From the NCBI GenBank assembly GCA_949743895.1, contig CATJUX010000052.1:1-64000 (forward strand): a DNA stretch of 64,000 bases, written 5' to 3'. Every line of letters starts with the position of its first letter. Position 1 is the first letter of the stretch. Of the stretch, positions 44,323 to 53,637 are shown in pieces. The position numbers and the translations under genes are program-made. The notes beneath the pieces were generated by a model. That model saw nothing but the letters and a program-made list of their open reading frames with translations. It was not told where the DNA came from and made no database searches. The DNA is from JANFXS01 sp022791155 (GTDB taxonomy: Bacteria > Bacillota > Clostridia > Lachnospirales > Anaerotignaceae).

Positions 44323-45270
44323 ATGTTATTTTCAGGAAAGCATCATATCAACGCCAACAATGTTTACAGCAAAAAAAGCTTTTTCCCTTTGCTGCATGTT
44401 GCAGGCAGTTTGAAAGAATATCAAAAGGAATTTGTTCAAAAGGAGGTTGCCTCCCTGAGCGAGCTGGGCATGATAGGCAGTTCGTTTGACGGAATAATGA
44501 GGGAGGCCGATCATTTTCAAGTTCGACTTCAGGACTTTGGCCAGTCATTTTCAAACATAAATCAAGCCACAGAGCAGTTTGCCGGCGTCAAAGAGTCCGT
44601 TTCTCAAACTGTTTTGGAAGCTCAAAGCAAGGTTGAGGAACTCAGAGACATTTCTTCACAGGTTGAGGAATCATATGTCAACATGGAAAAAACGTTTGAA
44701 CAGTTGAGAGAGGCTGTCAAAAACATACAGCAGTGCATGGGAAAAATTGTGTCAATTGCTGACCAAACAAACATTCTTGCCATAAATGCCTCAATTGAAG
44801 CGGCAAGAGCCGGCGCCGAGGGCAAAGGCTTTTCGGTTGTGGCCGCAAAGGTTAAAGAACTGGCCGAGGAGATTAAGGGCCTTGCCAACGAGGCCGATTC
44901 GGGGATAAACAGTGTGGAGCGCGGCGCAAACCAGTTGAGCGAAAGCATATCTGAATCACGGCAAACATTGGGGCAAAGTGCAGCCACAGTGAATGGAACA
45001 TATGAAACTTTCAACAAAATAATAGCAGCCTCGGAGGGCGCTTCTTCTGTTCAGTCTGAAATATCAGGCGTGATTGACGATTCAAGAAATTCGTTGCAGC
45101 AGATATGTCAGTTTTTTGACGACATAAAACTTCAATATCAGGAAGTTATGGAACACATTGAGCGTGCAAGCAAGCTTGGCACAACAAAGGGCGCCATGTT
45201 TGAGGACATTGACAATATACTTTCGCAAATACCCCCAATCATAAACGAAATCAATTCTGAAACAAAATGA
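44323..45270 (+). CDS. Soluble methyl-accepting chemotaxis protein without sensor domain
   Basis: A 315-residue cytosolic chemoreceptor. It has no membrane helix and no HAMP domain. About 60 N-terminal residues precede a coiled coil and a shortened signalling domain with the tip run IADQTNILAINASIEAARAG. The C-terminal part shows further helical sequence. The start is ATG 44323 after AAAGGAGG. It is cotranscribed with the FIST gene and followed by a terminator. Confidence 0.88.
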   Translation: MLFSGKHHINANNVYSKKSFFPLLHVAGSLKEYQKEFVQKEVASLSELGMIGSSFDGIMREADHFQVRLQDFGQSFSNINQATEQFAGVKESVSQTVLEAQSKVEELRDISSQVEESYVNMEKTFEQLREAVKNIQQCMGKIVSIADQTNILAINASIEAARAGAEGKGFSVVAAKVKELAEEIKGLANEADSGINSVERGANQLSESISESRQTLGQSAATVNGTYETFNKIIAASEGASSVQSEISGVIDDSRNSLQQICQFFDDIKLQYQEVMEHIERASKLGTTKGAMFEDIDNILSQIPPIINEINSETK

Positions 45271-45308
45271 AGACGGATTTGCTTTGTTTTTGAGCGTATG
45301 CTGAAGCA

Positions 45309-45338
45309 GGGGCTTGCTTTTTGACTGCAAGCCCTTTT
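45309..45338 (+). terminator. Terminator of the FIST/chemoreceptor operon
   Basis: GGGCTTGC pairs with GCAAGCCC around a nine-base loop and is followed by TTTTGC. It lies about 40 bases past the chemoreceptor stop. Confidence 0.75.
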
Positions 45339-45500
45339 GCGGTTTGATGAATATGACTGCAAACATCTTTGGCGGTTTTTCAAAACTTTTTTCTGACATT
45401 GTTTGCAGCATGTGCATGAAGTTGTGGTTTTTCGAACACAGCCAATTGAATTTTGGAATTTTTGAAAACGTCACTTGTTGTGAAACGTGTTGCCAAAATG

Positions 45501-46352
45501 TCAATAACACTGAAGTATCAGCCATACATTTTCAAAATTTCTGTCTCTGAGTTCATTTTTTCTTATATAGAAATATATTCTTCCGCAGTCGCCAAACATA
45601 AGTTCGAAGTCGCCCTTTGCCACAGTGTCCAGCTGAAAAAGAAGTGTCCATTCAAGAGCGTTTTTAGTCAAAAGCTTTTTTTCGTCATCTGTCATTTCGA
45701 GGAACCCGTTTCCTGTGTATTTGTTGAGCCCGCATGTCATTTCGCATTCCAAAAGCATTTCACTTTGTATTATGTCGGCATATCCCAAAAACTTTGTTAT
45801 ATATTCACCGTCTCCAATCAGCTTTTCTCTTGCCTGTCCATATTCCTCATAGTTTTCATCGGTTTCATTGTGTTCGGCATATTCGCTCCAGTCGGGAACG
45901 TCATCTCTGTTTTTGAATGTTAAAGGAATTTCGGGCATGACAAAGTTGTCGGGCAGGCTTTGTGGAAGCTCTGATGAAACAAGGCTGTCAACCGCTCCTT
46001 CATAATAAAACACATGTGCACAGCCCTTGTCGTTTGGATCAAACCCCCATTTCTGTGATTCAAGCTCATAGAAAAAATATAACATGCCTTTGTCGGGCAA
46101 AAGTTTTTCGCTGTCATATGGCGATATTTCCTCACAGTTGAGTTGAAGCAAAAACGCAAGGGGGCGCGGTTTTTTCGTTTCATCACTGTATGTTTCTGTT
46201 GTGTAATATTTCCATTGAAAATTGGCCGGCAGATCCGGTTTTCCCCCAAACTTTGAGACGCCTTTTGCCAAAACAGCGCTGCCTATGTCGCCAAAAACCA
46301 CTTCGATTGTATTCTTTTTTAATGTTTCAAAAATTTTTTCAATATCCGGCAT
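45501..46352 (-). CDS. DUF1963 (YwqG-like) protein
   Basis: A 283-residue soluble protein of the YwqG/DUF1963 family: SKFGGKPDLPANFQWKYY, PLAFLLQLNCEEIS, then GMLYFFYE and, at the end, LLFQLDT..DFELMFGDCGRIYF. The family is widespread in Firmicutes and its function is unknown. The start is ATG 46352 after AAAAAGGAG. It is a single gene with its own promoter. Confidence 0.85.
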   Translation of the reverse strand: MPDIEKIFETLKKNTIEVVFGDIGSAVLAKGVSKFGGKPDLPANFQWKYYTTETYSDETKKPRPLAFLLQLNCEEISPYDSEKLLPDKGMLYFFYELESQKWGFDPNDKGCAHVFYYEGAVDSLVSSELPQSLPDNFVMPEIPLTFKNRDDVPDWSEYAEHNETDENYEEYGQAREKLIGDGEYITKFLGYADIIQSEMLLECEMTCGLNKYTGNGFLEMTDDEKKLLTKNALEWTLLFQLDTVAKGDFELMFGDCGRIYFYIRKNELRDRNFENVWLILQCY

Positions 46353-46419
46353 AATATATCTCCTTTTTGAACAGCGATATTTAATATAAAATGAAAACAA
46401 AACGCGTTTTCTCACTCAA

Positions 46420-46448
46420 ATTATACACCAAACGTTCTGTCTTTTCAA
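46420..46448 (-). promoter_or_regulatory. Sigma-A promoter for the DUF1963 gene
   Basis: On the minus strand TTGAAA (46448-46443), a 17-base spacer and a perfect TATAAT (46425-46420), about 68 bases before the start codon. Confidence 0.7.
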
Positions 46449-46511
46449 AAAATTGTGTTTGATTTTCATATATAATATGTTATTCTGAAAATATAAATAA
46501 GGAGGCATGCA

Positions 46512-47996
46512 ATGAAAAACTACAAAAATTATATAAACGGGCAATGGCTTGATGCTGTTTCAGGAGAGACATTCACCGTTGTGAATCCGGCCACTGGCGA
46601 AGTTATAGCCAACTGCGCCAAAGGCGGGAAAAAAGACGCTGAAATGGCCATTGAAGCGGCGAGAAATGCATTTTTCAATGACAAACATGGTTGGCGGCGC
46701 ATGGGAGTTCAAAAAAGAAGTGAAATGCTCTATCAATTGGCTGATTGCCTTGAAAAAGCAAAACATGAATTTGCCCGCTGTGAAACTGAAAACAACGGCA
46801 AGCCCCTTCGCGAAGCCATGTGTGATGTGGAAGATGCCGTGAGCTATATGCGATATTATGCTGGAGCGATACGCATGCCTTTGGGCGCAACGTTCAATGT
46901 GAATGACAGTTTTGGCCCAATGCACACATACACTGTCAAAGAGCCTGTGGGCGTGTGCGGACTCATAACGCCATGGAACTATCCCCTTTTGATGGGCGTT
47001 CAAAAAATAGCCCCAGCTTTGGCGGCGGGAAACACAATTGTGTTCAAGCCCAGCAGCGTGACGCCTGTGACGGCCGTGAAGCTTTTTGAGCTCATGGAAG
47101 AAATTGGATTTCCAAAGGGCACTGCAAACATTGTCATGGGAAGCGGGCTGACCGTTGGAAAGGAGCTTTCGTCAAGCCCGCATGTGGACATGGTGTCATT
47201 CACGGGGAGCACTCAGTCTGGTCAGGATATATATCGTTTGGCGGCAAAAAACATCAAAAAAATCAGCCTTGAGCTTGGGGGAAAATCACCCAATATAATA
47301 TTTGCTGACGCTGACATTGACGGCGCTGTGGAATGGGCGATGATGGGCGTTTTCTTCAATCAGGGTGAAGTTTGCAGTGCAGGAAGCCGCATTCTCGTTG
47401 AGGAAAAAATCAAAGATGAGTTTGTGGAAAAGCTTTCAGCGCGCGCACGCGCCATGACAATTGGAAATGGCATGGACAATCCTGACATGGGCCCGCTTGT
47501 GTCGAAAAAGCACATGGAAAAAGTTCTTGAATATATTGAAATTGGGAAAAAGGATGGCTGTAAAATGGTGTGCGGCGGGCGCGTTTCAAGCGGCGAACTT
47601 GCCAAAGGATATTTTGTGGCGCCAACGATATTTGACAATTGTCCGCCTGACAGCAGAATTATACGTGACGAAATATTTGGCCCTGTTGTGACAATTCAAA
47701 CCTTCAAAACTGAATGTGAGGCCATTGAAATGGCAAATGACACAGAGTTTGGACTGGCCGGCGGCGTGTTCACATCTGATGGCGCAAAAGCGCTTCGCGT
47801 GGCAAATGAAGTGCGTGCCGGGGTCATGTGGGTGAACTGCTATAACCCGGCGTTCATAGAGGCGCCGTGGGGCGGTTTCAAAAAAAGCGGCATTGGCCGT
47901 GAGCTTGGCCTGAATGGCCTTGAGGAATATATGGAGACAAAACAAATTGCCGTCAGCCTTGCGCCGGGAGAAATTGGATGGTATAAAAAACGGTGA
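46512..47996 (+). CDS. Aldehyde dehydrogenase (betaine-aldehyde dehydrogenase type)
   Basis: A 494-residue NAD(P)-dependent aldehyde dehydrogenase. The NAD-binding run is SFTGSTQSGQDI, the catalytic Glu254 lies in LELGGKSPN and the nucleophile Cys288 in QGEVCSAGSR. Full length, and closest in appearance to the betaine/gamma-aminobutyraldehyde group (PWGGFKKSGIGRELG near the end). The true substrate cannot be read from sequence. The RBS is AAGGAGG. Single gene. Confidence 0.88.
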   Translation: MKNYKNYINGQWLDAVSGETFTVVNPATGEVIANCAKGGKKDAEMAIEAARNAFFNDKHGWRRMGVQKRSEMLYQLADCLEKAKHEFARCETENNGKPLREAMCDVEDAVSYMRYYAGAIRMPLGATFNVNDSFGPMHTYTVKEPVGVCGLITPWNYPLLMGVQKIAPALAAGNTIVFKPSSVTPVTAVKLFELMEEIGFPKGTANIVMGSGLTVGKELSSSPHVDMVSFTGSTQSGQDIYRLAAKNIKKISLELGGKSPNIIFADADIDGAVEWAMMGVFFNQGEVCSAGSRILVEEKIKDEFVEKLSARARAMTIGNGMDNPDMGPLVSKKHMEKVLEYIEIGKKDGCKMVCGGRVSSGELAKGYFVAPTIFDNCPPDSRIIRDEIFGPVVTIQTFKTECEAIEMANDTEFGLAGGVFTSDGAKALRVANEVRAGVMWVNCYNPAFIEAPWGGFKKSGIGRELGLNGLEEYMETKQIAVSLAPGEIGWYKKR

Positions 47997-48281
47997 ATTC
48001 CATTTTTTGGAAAGCCTGGGTTGCTGAAATGGGATTGTGAGTCTAAGAGATGTGCGGGAAATGATATTTGATTTTGTGACCATTAAAAATCATTTAACTT
48101 TAAAGATATTTATGAACACTGATTTTTTCACAAATTAAGGCACTTGAAATAGCAATAATTTTAACAGCTTGGCGCTATAATTTCCTATGAAGATGAAAAA
48201 TAGTATGACAATATAATAAGATATGTGCTATACTTGTTTGTGAGAACATGAATATGCTGCACTAATAAGGAGAGCATTTAT
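47997..48281. other. AT-rich spacer before the restriction-modification genes
   Basis: Base composition becomes clearly more AT-rich near 48050. Only a promoter candidate (48205-48234) is seen; no controller-protein gene, repeat or att-like sequence was found. Confidence 0.45.
48205..48234 (+). promoter_or_regulatory. Candidate promoter of the restriction-modification pair
   Basis: ATGACA at 48205-48210, an 18-base spacer and TATACT at 48229-48234, about 48 bases before the endonuclease start. Confidence 0.45.
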
Positions 48282-49139
48282 ATGATAAATGGGCATGAAA
48301 AAGGTATATTTGTTAATGAATTAAAGGCTTTTGCCGCTTCATTATCCACGCAAATTGCCTTATATGATGAATGGACAGTTCGTGGTTTCATTGACGTTTT
48401 TAAGAATGTATACACTATATCCTCGGATACAAAAATTATATCTAAAATTCTTGAATTGCATTTATTTCCGAGTTTTTTATCGTTTGCCCACAGCATTGGA
48501 TATGAGATAGAATTAGCTACATATCAAAACTGGTATCCAGATTTAACTTTTATAAAACAAGATAATTCAGATATTAAATTTGCAGTAGATTTAAAAACGA
48601 CTTATCGGGATGAAAAATATCCGGAATTTTGCAATGGATTTACACTTGGCTCACATGGGGAGTATTTTATTAATAGAAAAAGCACAAAAAATATTCAATA
48701 TCCATATAATGAGTATAGTGGACATTTTTGCTTGGGTATTATATATACAAGAACAGAGACTGATAAACTTGAGGAAACTAAAATATATAAGGTTGATGAA
48801 ATTGAAAATATCCCTGCAGTAATTCGCAATTTCACATTTTTTGCTGAAGAAAAATGGCGTATAGCAAGTGATAAGGGAGGCAGTGGCAATACTGCGAATA
48901 TTGGAAGTATTCAAAAAATTGATGATATACTTTCTGGTAATGGAGTTTTTGCAAAAGCAGGAGAAGAATTGTTTGATGATTATTGGGCAAACTTTGGAAA
49001 AATGGAAATTCCTACAGCAAAAGGAGCTTACAAAAAGCTGTCTTCTTTTTCTGAATATTTGAATTATCGAGGATTACCAATGAGTTTGAATAATCCCAAA
49101 GCGCCCAAAGTGAAGGAAAAGGCAAATGTTGACAGATAA
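48282..49139 (+). CDS. Type II restriction endonuclease, EcoRV family
   Basis: A 285-residue PD-(D/E)xK nuclease that lines up with EcoRV. The catalytic residues Glu58, Asp87 (in YPDLTF), Asp103 and Lys105 (in AVDLKTTY) correspond to EcoRV Glu45, Asp74, Asp90 and Lys92 with a constant offset of 13. The recognition loop SGNTANIGSI is nearly identical to SGNTTNIGSI of EcoRV, so GATATC is the predicted target. It is about 40 residues longer than EcoRV, partly at the N-terminus. The RBS is AAGGAGAG. Its 3' end overlaps the methyltransferase by 14 bases. Codon use is AT-rich compared with neighbours, suggesting transfer. Confidence 0.93.
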   Translation: MINGHEKGIFVNELKAFAASLSTQIALYDEWTVRGFIDVFKNVYTISSDTKIISKILELHLFPSFLSFAHSIGYEIELATYQNWYPDLTFIKQDNSDIKFAVDLKTTYRDEKYPEFCNGFTLGSHGEYFINRKSTKNIQYPYNEYSGHFCLGIIYTRTETDKLEETKIYKVDEIENIPAVIRNFTFFAEEKWRIASDKGGSGNTANIGSIQKIDDILSGNGVFAKAGEELFDDYWANFGKMEIPTAKGAYKKLSSFSEYLNYRGLPMSLNNPKAPKVKEKANVDR

Positions 49140-50046
49140 AGTATATATTCCTCCGATAAAAACGCAGGGAATAAAAACAAAAATTGTTCCTTTGATAAAA
49201 AACAACGCTTATTTATCTGAAAAAAGTGTCTGGATTGAACCTTTTATGGGCTCGGGAGTTGTTGGGTTTAATGTTGCGCCTTCAACTGCAATTTTTGCAG
49301 ATATAAATCCACATATTATTGCGTTTTATAACCAGATTAAGGAGGGCAACATTACTTCCCGTTGTGTTAGAGATTTTCTTGAAAAAGAAGGGAAGCTTCT
49401 GTCTAAAGATGGTGACGCATATTATTATGAAGTGCGACAACGTTTTAATCAAAAACATGATCCGTTGGATTTTCTCTTTTTGAATCGTTCTTGCTTCAAT
49501 GGTGTGATACGGTTTAACAAAAGTTTTGAATTTAATGTCCCTTATGGACACAAGCCGCAGCGTTTTTCAAAGGCATACATTACAAAAATCGTGAATCAGT
49601 TAGCTCATGTTGAGCAATTATTTAAGAAAAATAGCTGGTTCTTTCTTTGTCAATCTTTTGAGCAAACTATAAATATGGCGGATAAAAACTCATTTATTTA
49701 TTGTGATCCTCCTTATATTGGCCGTCATGTTGATTATTATGACAGTTGGAATGAGGAGTTAGAAATATTTTTATGTGAGGCATTAAGGACTTCAAATGCT
49801 AAATTTATGTTATCAACATGGGATCATAATGATTATCGGAAAAATGAGTATATAGAGAAAATATGGTCTTTTTGCAATAAGCTTACACATGAGCATTTTT
49901 ATCATGTAGGAGCAAAAGAAACAAATAGAAATTCAATAATGGAGGCGCTGCTTACTAATTATGTTACAACAGGAAATTCAAATTTAATGGTAGATCGAAA
50001 TAAACAGATAGCCATATTTGATTTTGATGATGCTACTTCCATGTAG
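49126..50046 (+). CDS. Adenine-specific DNA methyltransferase, M.EcoRV family
   Basis: A 306-residue D12-class N6-adenine methyltransferase. The SAM motif is EPFMGSGVVGFN and the catalytic motif DPPY starts at residue 194. Long stretches such as YIPPIKTQGIKTK, LDFLFLNRSCFNG and YCDPPYIGRHVDYY closely match M.EcoRV, which methylates adenine in GATATC. It protects the host from the endonuclease encoded just before. It overlaps that gene by 14 bases; no separate promoter or controller gene was seen. AT-rich like its partner. Confidence 0.94.
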   Translation: MLTDKVYIPPIKTQGIKTKIVPLIKNNAYLSEKSVWIEPFMGSGVVGFNVAPSTAIFADINPHIIAFYNQIKEGNITSRCVRDFLEKEGKLLSKDGDAYYYEVRQRFNQKHDPLDFLFLNRSCFNGVIRFNKSFEFNVPYGHKPQRFSKAYITKIVNQLAHVEQLFKKNSWFFLCQSFEQTINMADKNSFIYCDPPYIGRHVDYYDSWNEELEIFLCEALRTSNAKFMLSTWDHNDYRKNEYIEKIWSFCNKLTHEHFYHVGAKETNRNSIMEALLTNYVTTGNSNLMVDRNKQIAIFDFDDATSM

Positions 50047-50378
50047 TCATAAAATAATAATTTTTTTGAAAAGGCTGTTGCTTTCCAAGCTTGATAAGAA
50101 CTTTTTAAGCTTCTTTTTTCTTTATGGATTGTGAAAAATGCTTCATCTGGTGTGGTTGTTTGTTTTAGTTTTCTCAATTGTTCGTGCTGCATATGAGAAA
50201 GTTGTGTCATTTGACGCCCAGACAATTGATTGCATTTCAAAAAAGTGCGGGCAAACATATGCCGTGAAGGCATTTGTTTTCATTGGCACATGTTTGCCAT
50301 GGGCATTCGGCGTTCAAAAATAAAAACGGAAGGGATTTGCGGCAAAGTTTGTGCAGAATTGCCGCGTGGAACAGGGCT
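50047..50378. other. Intergenic region after the methyltransferase
   Basis: No supported gene. A degenerate AAGCTT-flanked palindrome with a T-run (about 50087-50114) may end the restriction operon. A GCGGCAA/TTGCCGC inverted repeat lies just before the homocysteine methyltransferase (about 50339-50365). Confidence 0.4.
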
Positions 50379-51308
50379 ATGAGTTTTAATGAATTTTTCA
50401 GCAAAAACCAAGTTATACTCATGGAAGGGGCTTTGGGCGAGAGGCTCAAGCGTGAATATGGGCTCAAAATTGACGGCACAGTTGCTATGGCTGGCCTCAT
50501 ATACACTGAAAAGGGGAGGCGGGCGTTAACAGAGCTTTGGGGCGGATATATTTCCACAGCCAAAAAATATCATCTTCCATTCATTGCCACAACGCCAACG
50601 CGGCGGGCAAACCGTCAAAGAGTTGGCGAAAGCGGATTTGACAGCAATATAATGGCTGACAATGTGAATTTTTTGAGAGAGTTGAAGGAAAAAAGCGGCG
50701 CTGACATGTGCATAGGCGGGCTTATGGGTTGCAAGGGCGATGCATACACTGGAGAGGGAGCCATGAGCGCCGAATGCGCCAAGGAATTTCATGCATGGCA
50801 GGCGGAACTGTTTCGAAAAGCCGGTGTGGATTTTCTTTTGGCCGGAATAATGCCATGTCTTTCAGAGGCTTTGGGAATGGCAAAGGCAATGGAAGCCACG
50901 AAAGTTCCATATATAATAAGCTTCACAACACAAAAAAATGGCTGCCTTATAGACGGCACAACCATTGACATGGCAATTGAGGCCATTGACAGTGCCACAA
51001 TGCAAAACCCTGTTTGTTATATGACAAACTGTGTTCACCCTTTGATTGTTTCTGAAGCGCTGTCACAGCCATTCAACAAAACGGAGAGGGTTGAAAAACG
51101 ATTCTGCGGCATACAGGCAAACACATCACCGCTTTCATACAGCGAGCTTGACGGAAATGCAGAGCTCAAAACATCGCCGCCAAATGAGCTGGCAGAGGCC
51201 ATGAAAAAACTCAGGGTTGAAAATGGCCTCAAAATATTTGGCGGCTGCTGCGGAACTGACAACAGCCACATTGAGGAGATTGCCCGTGTTTTGTCGGCAC
51301 AAAACTGA
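50379..51308 (+). CDS. Homocysteine S-methyltransferase (MmuM-like)
   Basis: A 309-residue zinc enzyme of the Pfam S-methyl_trans family. The zinc ligands are Cys218 (TNCVHP) and Cys290-Cys291 (GGCCGTDN). There is no B12-binding domain, so it probably uses S-methylmethionine or S-adenosylmethionine as methyl donor to make methionine. The start is set at ATG 50379 (MSFNEFFSKNQVILMEGA), which matches the family length; its RBS is weak and longer frames exist. Single gene followed by a terminator. Confidence 0.85.
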   Translation: MSFNEFFSKNQVILMEGALGERLKREYGLKIDGTVAMAGLIYTEKGRRALTELWGGYISTAKKYHLPFIATTPTRRANRQRVGESGFDSNIMADNVNFLRELKEKSGADMCIGGLMGCKGDAYTGEGAMSAECAKEFHAWQAELFRKAGVDFLLAGIMPCLSEALGMAKAMEATKVPYIISFTTQKNGCLIDGTTIDMAIEAIDSATMQNPVCYMTNCVHPLIVSEALSQPFNKTERVEKRFCGIQANTSPLSYSELDGNAELKTSPPNELAEAMKKLRVENGLKIFGGCCGTDNSHIEEIARVLSAQN

Positions 51309-51370
51309 TTCAAAAAACTTCCTGCTGACAATGCATAAAAAGAGATTAAATTTAGAAGTTTGAATTCAAA

Positions 51371-51416
51371 AAAACCGCCAAAAAACGGAAATTGTGTTTT
51401 TGACGGTTCTTTTTTG
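51371..51416 (+). terminator. Terminator of the homocysteine methyltransferase gene
   Basis: AACCGCCAAAAA pairs with TTTTTGACGGTT (one mismatch), followed by CTTTTTT. It lies about 60 bases after the stop. Confidence 0.8.
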
Positions 51417-51497
51417 TTATATGGAAATTTTTGACGTTAGCCATAGTTTGTCATTCTGGAAAAATGTTTTGGCTTGAAGCGGGACATAATTCAAAAT

Positions 51498-53054
51498 TCA
51501 AATGGTTTTTAGTATGAGTATCTTTTGTCCGGGGAAAATTTTGTCCGGGTTTTCAATGTCGTTCACCATGAGTATGTTTTCAACAGTTGTGTTGAATTTT
51601 TTTGCTATTTTCCACAAGCTGTCGCCGCTTTGAACAACATATATTACAACGGAGGCGGTTTTTATGCCGTCACATTCATCGTCAGGGGCGATGTCCACAA
51701 CGATTGATGCATTTTCAATTCGGTTCACATTGACTTCTGTCACAATTGCTGCTGAAACTTCCACTTCACGCCCGCTGAGCATGTTGACAGATATTCTGTC
51801 AACCCATGTTTCGGCATCGGCCATGTCTCCCTCACGGGCCGGCGGTATGTCTATGACCTGTTCAAAGGGAACCATAAATTCCAGTGCAGAAACGGGTGTC
51901 GAATCGTCTTTGGCTATGTATAGCATTGAAACCTTGAGCCCGCCTTCAACAATGACGCTTCCGTCTTCAACACGGGCCGGATCGGGGGACACTGTTCCCC
52001 AGCATTTTATGACCTGCATTATGTCGGGGTTGTCGCGCTCAACAGGAACGGCGTCTTTTATGAACGTTTTGGCTGTGTTGCTTCCAACATGAACGCCATA
52101 TTCCATTTCTTCTTTTTGAACTTTCACAGGGACAGCAATTGAATAGGCGTCTTCTATGTATTCAACGTTTTCGCAGCCTCTTGCGCCGCATGAAGCCTGT
52201 ATTATGATTTCGACATCGGCAATTCTGTCTTCGCCTTCAGAATTGGGCACAGCAAAGCATTCTGTTTTTTCAACTGTTATCTTTCCGAAGGGGAGCATAT
52301 CATCACTGACTTCGGGAATTTCAACAGTCCCGCTGACGGGCATATAAAATTCACAGGCTTCAACGGCGCTTTCATCATCAATGCCTGTATATAAAAGGCT
52401 TATGACAGCTTCGGCTTTTATGCTGACTCCGCCTTTGACAGCTTTCAGTTCTTTTTGGGATATTGTTGTGTCACATTGAAGTATCTCGCCTATGTCGGGC
52501 TTTGTTCTGTCAATGGCAAACTGGTCTCTTATGTTGAATGTGTCCTTTTTGATTTCAGTGTCGGCGGCCATTGCGAGTGTGCTATATTTGAGCTGAAGGC
52601 CGTCGCCGGAGGCGTCAGAAGCCACTTCACTGACATTGCTTTCCCAAACCGCGGCGTCAAGCGCGACAATGGCTTTCACGCCAATTTTTCTGTCATTTAT
52701 AAGCCTATATTCCAAATGCTCCAAACGGCACGAGGCCGAAATGTCACTTTGACGTGTTACGTTGTCAACATTTATGAAATCCTCAAAATTTATGTCTTCT
52801 GTCATGCTGTGAACCGGCTTTTCCGATTTTTTGGCGGCATATAAAATTTCAATGCGCAAACAGCCTTTAACCCCAATTTTATCTTCCAATGGTTTTTCTT
52901 CAGTCAAATAGCAACTGCCTTGAACTTTCATAAGCTCCATTATGTCATTTTTGACATCTGGCACAATCACGTCGCCCTCAACCAAAACCTGTGTTTGGCC
53001 GCGGCCTGTTTCCTTTCGTTCCCTGACATTAGTTTTTATAAGCTCAAACGGCAT
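51498..53054 (-). CDS. DUF3794 (SPOCS) repeat protein with C-terminal LysM domain
   Basis: A 518-residue protein. DUF3794-type segments repeat through the first 460 residues: each has a strand like VKGCLRIEILYAAKK, VSIKAEAVISLLYTG or VEGGLKVSMLYIAKD. The C-terminal 45 residues form a LysM domain (YVVQSGDSLWKIAKKFNTTV) that binds peptidoglycan. This architecture is common in spore-forming Clostridia and is thought to act in the spore envelope or cell wall. There is no signal peptide. The RBS is AGGAGGG. It lies 81 bases after the YcxB-like gene. Confidence 0.9.
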   Translation of the reverse strand: MPFELIKTNVRERKETGRGQTQVLVEGDVIVPDVKNDIMELMKVQGSCYLTEEKPLEDKIGVKGCLRIEILYAAKKSEKPVHSMTEDINFEDFINVDNVTRQSDISASCRLEHLEYRLINDRKIGVKAIVALDAAVWESNVSEVASDASGDGLQLKYSTLAMAADTEIKKDTFNIRDQFAIDRTKPDIGEILQCDTTISQKELKAVKGGVSIKAEAVISLLYTGIDDESAVEACEFYMPVSGTVEIPEVSDDMLPFGKITVEKTECFAVPNSEGEDRIADVEIIIQASCGARGCENVEYIEDAYSIAVPVKVQKEEMEYGVHVGSNTAKTFIKDAVPVERDNPDIMQVIKCWGTVSPDPARVEDGSVIVEGGLKVSMLYIAKDDSTPVSALEFMVPFEQVIDIPPAREGDMADAETWVDRISVNMLSGREVEVSAAIVTEVNVNRIENASIVVDIAPDDECDGIKTASVVIYVVQSGDSLWKIAKKFNTTVENILMVNDIENPDKIFPGQKILILKTI

Positions 53055-53135
53055 ATTTACCCTCCTGTTCTATACTTAAAAATTAAATCCGCTAATTAAG
53101 TATATTATCAGCAGGGGCTTTTATTCCAAAAACAT

Positions 53136-53615
53136 TCAGCTGGAGAAAAACTTTGCCAGTTCGCCCACAATGAGGCTTGTGAGAATGCGGCGAGGCAAAA
53201 CAACAATGTCTTTTTTTCGCGTGAGTATGTAACTTCCGTTTTTGATGTCCATTTCCAAATATCCCTGAGGATAGCTTTTCATGTTTCCAGAGCAGTTCAC
53301 ATGGAGAAAGCCGTCGCTAAGTTCAATTGACACATATGGCCCCAGGGCGAAAGGAGGTTTTTTGATGTATAGCTTTTTCATTATCGATCGCGATATAAAT
53401 ATCATTAGAAACATTAAAACGGCGGCCGCCGCCAATATGGCTGCAATCAGCAAGTTCCTTTTCAAAGCGGCGGAGAATATGGCGCCGCCGAGACATATAG
53501 CGGTCAAAACCGAAAACACTATAATAAGCGGCCAGCTTCTTTTTTTTGCATAAATCCCAACATAATGTTTTATTTCTTCCGGCATCAACTCAAATGTTGT
53601 TTTGAACCTGTACAT
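53136..53615 (-). CDS. YcxB-like membrane protein
   Basis: A 159-residue protein with two adjacent membrane helices (about residues 28-48 and 53-74) and a cytosolic C-terminal domain (LGPYVSIELSDGFLHV, then ILTRKKDIVVLPRRIL), the layout of YcxB-like proteins. Function unknown. It follows the Lys/Ala-rich protein gene by 22 bases with RBS AAAGGTGA, so both are probably cotranscribed. Confidence 0.7.
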   Translation of the reverse strand: MYRFKTTFELMPEEIKHYVGIYAKKRSWPLIIVFSVLTAICLGGAIFSAALKRNLLIAAILAAAAVLMFLMIFISRSIMKKLYIKKPPFALGPYVSIELSDGFLHVNCSGNMKSYPQGYLEMDIKNGSYILTRKKDIVVLPRRILTSLIVGELAKFFSS

Positions 53616-53637
53616 ATTTATTCACCTTTCAGGACAT

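Noticed and set aside
48000..50060. Mobile element or att sites around the restriction-modification genes
   Set aside because: No integrase, transposase, terminal inverted repeats or flanking direct repeats were visible. Only base composition suggests transfer.
49959..50273. Minus-strand frame of about 100 codons overlapping the end of the methyltransferase
   Set aside because: No recognisable family, no good ribosome binding site, and it overlaps the strongly supported methyltransferase. Could be checked as a gene remnant.
50100..50378. S-adenosylmethionine riboswitch or T-box before the homocysteine methyltransferase
   Set aside because: No T-box motif and no SAM-riboswitch core is visible; only a short inverted repeat.
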